Below are positions 58,829 through 64,000 of a DNA stretch of 64,000 bases, piece by piece. Numbering within the stretch: the first letter of the stretch is position 1; every line of letters begins with the position of its first letter. The notes under the pieces were generated by a model. That model saw only the letters and a list, made by a program, of their open reading frames with translations, did no database searches and had not been told where the DNA came from. Made by a program: the position numbers and the translations under genes. The stretch is from the NCBI GenBank assembly GCA_944548615.1, contig OX155951.1, positions 39,976,162-40,040,161 on the forward strand, written 5' to 3'. The stretch is from Micropterix aruncella. Its lineage: Eukaryota; Arthropoda; Insecta; Lepidoptera; Micropterigidae.

Positions 58829-58869
58829 GTGAAAGGTGAGTTTGCACTCGGTGCATTTTAGTATTTTTA

Positions 58870-59970
58870 GTATTTAGTATAGTACATATGAAATGACGAA
58901 TGAGGACGATTACAGTAGCAAATTCTAATTGAGTATTTCATTGAAGACGATATTTTGGGTCCAGCCATCAATCACGGGACGTCTAGGTAAATCCTCGTGA
59001 GCGATCTTGACTGCCATGGCATTTTTCGATTTAACTTTTGAAAGAGCGACATACAACATTCCATGAGAAAATATAGGTTCTGGAAGATAAATGTCAACAG
59101 TACAAAGTGTTTGATCTTGACTTTTTTCATTGTCATCACAAACGATAATATAATCGGGAATTAAAGCCTCTTGATTATTGAACGGGAAATTTGAGTCACT
59201 TGAAGTGTGCGCAGTTCTTGGAAGAGTATGTCCAGTTCCCATGTACTCACCGCTTGAGATTTCGGCATAGATAGTATTCGGATGAAGAGATTTGATGATC
59301 TTTTGTGTTCCGTTAAGCAATCCTTTTTTAACATCCACGTTTCTAATGAGCATAACAACTGCGCCAGGTTTCAAACGAAGAGTGTGAGGAGGTAAGCCGC
59401 TCATTTCGATTTAATGTGAGAATTCACCTGGTTACGCATGCGTTCGCTCTCATCTTCAGTTACTAGAGAATCAAGACTATGGTTAGTCATTTCAGATCCG
59501 GGCGACTGTTTGATGATTTTATTAGCAATGTGAGTTCTTGGGACACAGTATCGCTTTGGTCATTCAAATCTTGCTTTACCAGATTCGCAATATCTGGTCG
59601 GTAAATACGTTCAATCAAATCTCCGTGGTAAAGAATTTCTCTTAGAACTTGAATAACATCGGTGTCCGAAGCATTTGCTGAGCCTTATCCAACGTCAACT
59701 AGAAAGCGGTTGAATTGTACGTTACCCGGATTTGTTCGAATGTTTTCTGGAAAGGCGAACTTCTCGAATAAATCCCAAAGAGTGCAGAAGACGAAGCAAT
59801 TTTCAATGATTGTAGCTCTAGCTGTAGCAACAACTAGGTTTAAAATATTGCCAAAATTAACCAACTTTTTGACACAATTACATATAGCTAAGTCCGGTTC
59901 GGCAAGAACGTATCCGGCCTTTCTCACACAGTGGGTAGTTTTACTTCGGCACTTTGACCATTTTCATGAG
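58870..59970 (-). pseudogene. Helitron Rep/helicase remnant, C-terminal helicase part
   Basis: Minus strand, N to C: NCFVFCTLWDLFEKFAFPEN IRTNPGNVQFNRFLVDVG, then a stop, then DVIQVLREILYHGDLIERIY RPDIANLVKQ, KQSPGSEMTNHSLDSLVTED, and the open frame 59404-58925 with SGLPPHTLRLKPGAVVMLIR NVDVKKGLLNGTQ, KSQDQTLCTVDIYLPEPIFS HGMLYVALSKVKS and IVFNEIL. LRLKxGAxVMLxRNxD...GLxNGT and QGQTL...YLPxPVFSHGQLYVALSRV are the PIF1-type helicase motifs of Helitrons. In-frame stops and frameshifts show decay. The nuclease part was not found. Confidence 0.8.
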
Positions 59971-60225
59971 ATAACGATTTCTTTTATTAACAACGAAAAG
60001 ACGTTGGAAAATGTATCTGATCGATTATCCGAAAATGTCGGTGTTCCGAACACCCATTTCCTCCAATTAAATCGGATTATCAGTGTTTTACTATAATAGG
60101 ATTCTGGATACGGACTATGTCAATGCAGTTTAACAATCGCCGTTAGAGAGCCACCTGTTGATAGTACAAAAAGGTCTCGCGGTAATCCAGCAGATGGCGC
60201 TATATTTTTTATTTTTCTTTTTGTA

Positions 60226-60590
60226 GACTTTTTTATTTTTCTCTTTTGATGACACACCAGCCGAGAGCTTGTTTACACCTCAACCAAAATGGTTACACCC
60301 AGACGTTCTTTCAATTTGGCGGTAACAGGAAAAACACGTTTCAAATTACATATTTTTTTTTGGATGACTTTTTTATTTTTCTCTTTTGACGTCACATCTA
60401 CATACCGAATTTTTACACCTGGCTGATCTCTCAGTTTGGCGGTTACAGTAAAAACACGATTCACTTATTTTAAATTTCCGTTTTTATGACACATCTACAG
60501 ACCAAGAGCTTTTTTAAAGAACCTCAAGCAAGTATTTACACCTAGCCATTCTCTTAATTTGGCGGTTAAATGAAAAGTACGATTTAAATT
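60226..60590. repeat. Three ~120-140 bp degenerate tandem repeats
   Basis: Anchors TTTGGCGGT at 60315, 60435 and 60558 give periods of 120 and 123 bp. Each unit also has CTTTTTTATTTTTCTCTTTT or a shortened form, and TTACACC. On the minus strand the units encode related peptides (RVFTVTAKLRDQPGVKI; RVFPVTAKLKERLGVTI; RTFHLTAKLREWLGVNT). They lie beyond the 5' side of the Helitron helicase remnant and may belong to it. Confidence 0.65.
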
Positions 60591-61929
60591 AATATATAAA
60601 TAAAATATAATAAAAAATGTGAAGCGAATATAAGTATTGATGACAAGTATGTTAAATATTATGATATTAAGTAGTCGGAGACGAAAGGCGTCGAAGAGTT
60701 GTGAAGTCACGTAGGCAGTATATGCTGTAGATCGATCCGGTGTAGATGCATTGACAGCTATAGTGGTCTCTGTTAGTAGCTGACATGGCTTTTCCCTGAC
60801 TACTCTTTTCTGCAGCTAACAAATTTTGTCACTGTATTTGTGCTCCAATAGATTTGTGTTTAACAGATATTGATTTCTATACTGCATCAAGTTAATTGGA
60901 TCAACACTGTACGATGATGCAACTTCAAGAAGGCTGACTAAAAAGGGTTCGTATTGGACCTAGAATTGAAATAATCTAAAGTAACTCCCATTCCGTAAAG
61001 CTATGTCAAGCTCTTATCATTACAGTCTCACCATGTAGCTCAAAATAATTTAATATAATTAGTTCCCAAATCCATAAACTTCTAAATCCGTAAGTTCCTA
61101 AATACATAATTATAAAACTATGGACACTGGTCAGAATTCCAGCAAGTGTGCGTTAATTAGCGATACAAAGAAATCCAAGTCGTTAGCGAATAATTTACTC
61201 AGTATGAATTTGAATGCAGCTTACTTTGCGCCGATATAAACGTGACTGAAATGTTTTAGTGGCCTGTGCTGTAATTATTTAGGGATTAGCGATGAAGTAA
61301 TTGTAGATTTTTCTTTTACATCTTTTAATGCTACCATTTCGGTGCACTTAATCGCTTTGTTAATGAGCTGTACCGTTTTATATTTTTAATTAATTTCTCT
61401 TTAATAAAAAAAAAAGTAAAATATCGAGAAATAATTACAATTATCAAATACGCATTTTTATGCGACTCGCTTAGTTCGCCCGGCGACGCAGATGCTGTTA
61501 TGCTACCGATTTGTTTTGAGAATAGCATATGGCGTCGACTCGTAAATCTCCACAAAAAGTTAATAGTAAGAGCGGACACAAACTGCGCCCACAGCGCGTC
61601 ACAGCCCACTGCGCCGTAACTATGGGCCTAAGGACGCGACATGACTTACACCTGGCCCTACTTCCGTCGCACCCTCTTCCCGCATTGCCTTGTAGCTCTT
61701 GAGTGATATTACTGGGTGTTATTATCCCGATCAGGCTTCGGCCCCTCAGCCGATTGACAAGTTGATGTCCCAAAAAAATTTAGTAAAAATTAGTAAAAAA
61801 AATTAATTATGACACTGCTTCACCAAAACATTATTTTACTGCCAAGCCACTGTATCTATAATTAAAATATTTTAACATAATAAAACATAATAAAATAAAA
61901 CAAATTAAATTAAAATAAAATTAAAACGG
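60591..61929. other. No gene recognised; GC-rich block
   Basis: A GC-rich segment at about 61445-61775 has overlapping minus-strand frames (91 and 92 codons) without family resemblance. It could be the 5' end of an unrecognised element. Confidence 0.35.
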
Positions 61930-62215
61930 GCCCGTCACGCTGAATCGTGTTGTGGCCGATATCGGCCAATCGGGGCCTGAGGGGTTAAACTGTGTCCAGG
62001 GTAGCCTTCCACACGAGTACGCTTCTGAAAAACAGTTTAATCGTGAGTTTGACCGATCCGAGAACAAGATGGATCTTAGTGCCGAAGCTGCACGAAACCG
62101 TTCGCTACCTGCTATGCAACATTCTGAAAGTTGGGCCAATGGTCAGCCTAACGTGAAGCTCCACGAAGCAGCAATGCCTAGTGAAAGATGTCACGGGCCT
62201 TAAAGGCCCATCGAC
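61930..62215 (+). mobile_element. Diverged relative of the foldback family (tentative)
   Basis: GTGAGTTTGACCGATCCGAG then AACAAGATGGATCTTAGTG (62044-62085) matches the left arm of the foldback element at about 42273-42312 (GTGAGTTTGACCGACCTTGA and following). The ends carry GGGCCCGTCAC and, inverted, GTCACGGGCC, which may be termini. The rest is too diverged to align by eye. Confidence 0.35.
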
Positions 62216-62487
62216 TGAAGCACGACGACACTGTGGACATTCTTAAATGTGCCGCAAACAAAAGCGGTTGTTCGCCGTCTACCTACGTATCGTTTGCATA
62301 ACAAGAACGCCTGCTGTACTTGTGTAGGATTTTTTTATGACTTTTAAATATAATATAAGTTATAGTCCGTACTGCTTAACCGCCCTACCGCCCATTTGGG
62401 TTATTATTCAAAAAGTAGGTAAAAATCGTTGAGTTTTTTCATTAGATTCTTTAAAAACAATACTTGTTTACAATGTACGAAAAAACT

Positions 62488-63200
62488 CTTTTACACAATA
62501 AACAAGGAGTGTAATATGTTCAGGAATCATTTATGTATGTTTTCCGTGTCTTTATTCCACTATAACTTCTAAACGCTCAAACCGATTTAGAAATATGTGG
62601 TATTGTTATAGGCGTTATGTCATCCCAAAAGTTATAGGGTACCTATACTCTCAAAACATTAATAATAATAATGTTTTATTTAAAAGAATGTAGTATAACG
62701 AGTATGTTCTAAAAACTACCCAACTAGGGTAATGCCCGCACTAGGGTAGATTCATTTCTTTTACAATAAAATGTGCACGTAATTTTATACTGCAATTAAA
62801 ATCTATGGTATTATTTTAAATCATTTACTAAAGTTTCTCATAGTTTTCTAAAGTACAATACAATACAATACAAAACAATTAACTACTCCAGTAGATAGGC
62901 ATTCCTACACTTGGATGCGTCAAAAAAAATTTCAAATCAATTTCAAATTTTCAAATCAAAAATTTCAAATTACAAATCTCCAAAAGTCATTAAATTAACA
63001 TAAATATATCGTGTTTAGTGTCAAATGAAGGTTTGATTCAGTACATTTCAAAAATATATACTATATGTATCTTATATTGATAAATACATAAACCACACAT
63101 AGGTCATTAAAAAACCAGTAAAAAAATTATTATAAATACAGTAGTTCACTTTTTGTAACAGCAGTCGTGTTTTTTATTCCTTCTAATATATCTACTTGTT
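62488..63200 (+). mobile_element. Short TIR element, family A copy 3, interrupted by a LINE end
   Basis: The left part (62488-62650) and right part (about 62975-63200) align with 1880-2298, with shared CTAAACGCTCAAACCGATTT, GTCAAATGAAGG and the terminal GCAGTCGTGTTTTTTATTCC. The terminus reads as the inverse of the ACACGACTGC start of copies 1 and 2. About 62652-62900 is a LINE 3' end. Confidence 0.65.
62652..62900 (-). mobile_element. LINE 3' end (copy f)
   Basis: The conserved hairpin is 62716-62749 (minus CTACCCTAG...CTAGTTGGGTAG, all pairs intact). It lies about 50-90 nt from an (AAT)n-type tail near 62660. It inserted into the family A element. Confidence 0.6.
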
Positions 63201-64000
63201 TGTATTTAGAATCGTAGGAACAATTTGTTTCGTTTTTTTTTATTTGAACATACGGGATACGTTTTGTTGCGTTCGGGTGGACGTTCGTATAACGGTTAAA
63301 GACAATCAATAACTAAATTAATTAAATACTGCGGTTAAAGACAATCAATAACTATATTAATTAAATACTGCTACGTGCGATGTGATATTACTATGCTCAA
63401 TCGCTCAATATACTCAATAGCGCATTATACTCAATATACCCAATATACTAAATGCGCAAGAAGCGCGACACATGGCTATACTTTTAGTTCCTACGTTCCG
63501 ATTAAAAACATCTGAAATAATTTAGTTTCATGCGATGATGTATACCTACATTCCTACAAAAATATTACTCGAATTTTTTTGGAGTTGCCAGTAAAATAAT
63601 TTAAAAACCATATTAAAGCGCTACTTTGGTAAAAATATACTTATTATAAGATTGATTATTACTTACGATAATGTCTGTAATCTAAATTCACTTCGCTAAT
63701 AATTCTACAATATCTAAAGGATTGTTCAGCCACCTACCTATTTTTCTATTCTTTTTCTTATTCTATTAGTTTGTTTTATGTGTTATTAGCAGTGTAAAGT
63801 TCATTAGCAGTCCTGTATTATAAAACTGTCCCTTGCGCGAGGAACTGAAGCAAATTTATTTTTTTCGACCGTATGCTTACGAGTCGCTTTTTCTTGCACG
63901 GCTTGCTGACATACTGATGATGTATTTCAGTACTTATTACATTTATTTTATATAAGGATGCAAGATAGAGTCGATATCAAAAGGCAACTGAGTCGTAAGT
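63201..64000. other. No gene recognised; 39-bp duplication
   Basis: GGTTAAAGACAATCAATAAC plus ~19 further bases is repeated in tandem at about 63294-63371 with one mismatch. The remainder is AT-rich and unassigned. Confidence 0.45.

Larger units (their letters stand above)
52436..58860 (-). mobile_element. CR1-like LINE with ORF1 and ORF2, host of two nested insertions
   Basis: Read on the minus strand: ORF1 (58860-57854), a ~500-nt AT-rich spacer, endonuclease (57348-56746, then 54838-54504), linker, RT (54009-53252), C-terminal domain (53251-52751), 3' UTR with the conserved hairpin (52617-52583) and an (AAAT)n tail (52455-52436). The body is interrupted by a Penelope element (54828-56745) and a TTAA element (54141-54403), and has an internal RT deletion. 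Net length is about 4.2 kb. The 5' end is truncated inside ORF1 at about 58860. Both insertions are younger than this LINE. Confidence 0.8.

Overview
The window reads as a repeat-dense, AT-rich stretch of an insect nuclear genome, most likely a moth or butterfly. The evidence is the element mix: mariner, hAT, a piggyBac-type TTAA element, non-autonomous Helitrons starting TCTATACTAATATTATAAA and ending in a hairpin plus CTAG, CR1/jockey-type LINEs, an RTE-type LINE, and a Penelope-like element. The Lepidoptera assignment is inference from that repertoire. I found no convincing host protein-coding gene, rRNA, tRNA or CRISPR array. All supported coding sequence belongs to transposable elements.

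Layout. 1-9 kb: a mariner (1304-3489) flanked by TA, carrying two later insertions (a 0.42 kb TIR element and a decayed hAT), then LINE 3' ends, a ~590-bp hairpin-bearing repeat, and two overlapping decayed minus-strand LINEs. 9-23 kb: LINE tails, further copies of the same repeats, a complete-looking short Helitron (17268-18015) and plus-strand LINE fragments. 23-33 kb: two (TA)n tracts of about 340 bp, a 26-bp minisatellite, two Penelope fragments (one a perfect 87-bp palindrome), foldback termini and a Helitron 3' end. 33-41 kb: a LINE with a long open reverse transcriptase (34370-35947, minus), CpG-rich blocks with a possible TATA promoter near 38.7 kb, and an RTE-type C-terminus. 41-50 kb: a foldback element with ~660-bp arms, a decayed mariner, and a LINE with an open 550-codon reverse transcriptase (47038-49037) inserted into the 3' UTR of an older LINE. 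52-60 kb: a nested cluster. A minus-strand LINE (ORF1, endonuclease, reverse transcriptase) is split by a TTAA-flanked piggyBac-like MITE and by a Penelope element with an 11-12 bp target duplication. A Helitron helicase remnant follows, then ~120-bp tandem repeats. 60-64 kb: further repeats.

The most interesting structures are: (i) an RNA-like hairpin shared by seven LINE 3' ends, lying mostly 110-145 nt from the tail and showing compensatory base changes; (ii) the ~590-bp repeat family with an internal ~40-bp hairpin and terminal palindromes; (iii) the foldback family; and (iv) nested insertions whose order can be read from target duplications and empty-site copies. Nothing here proves a new functional system. 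Items (i)-(iii) are the best candidates for something undescribed.
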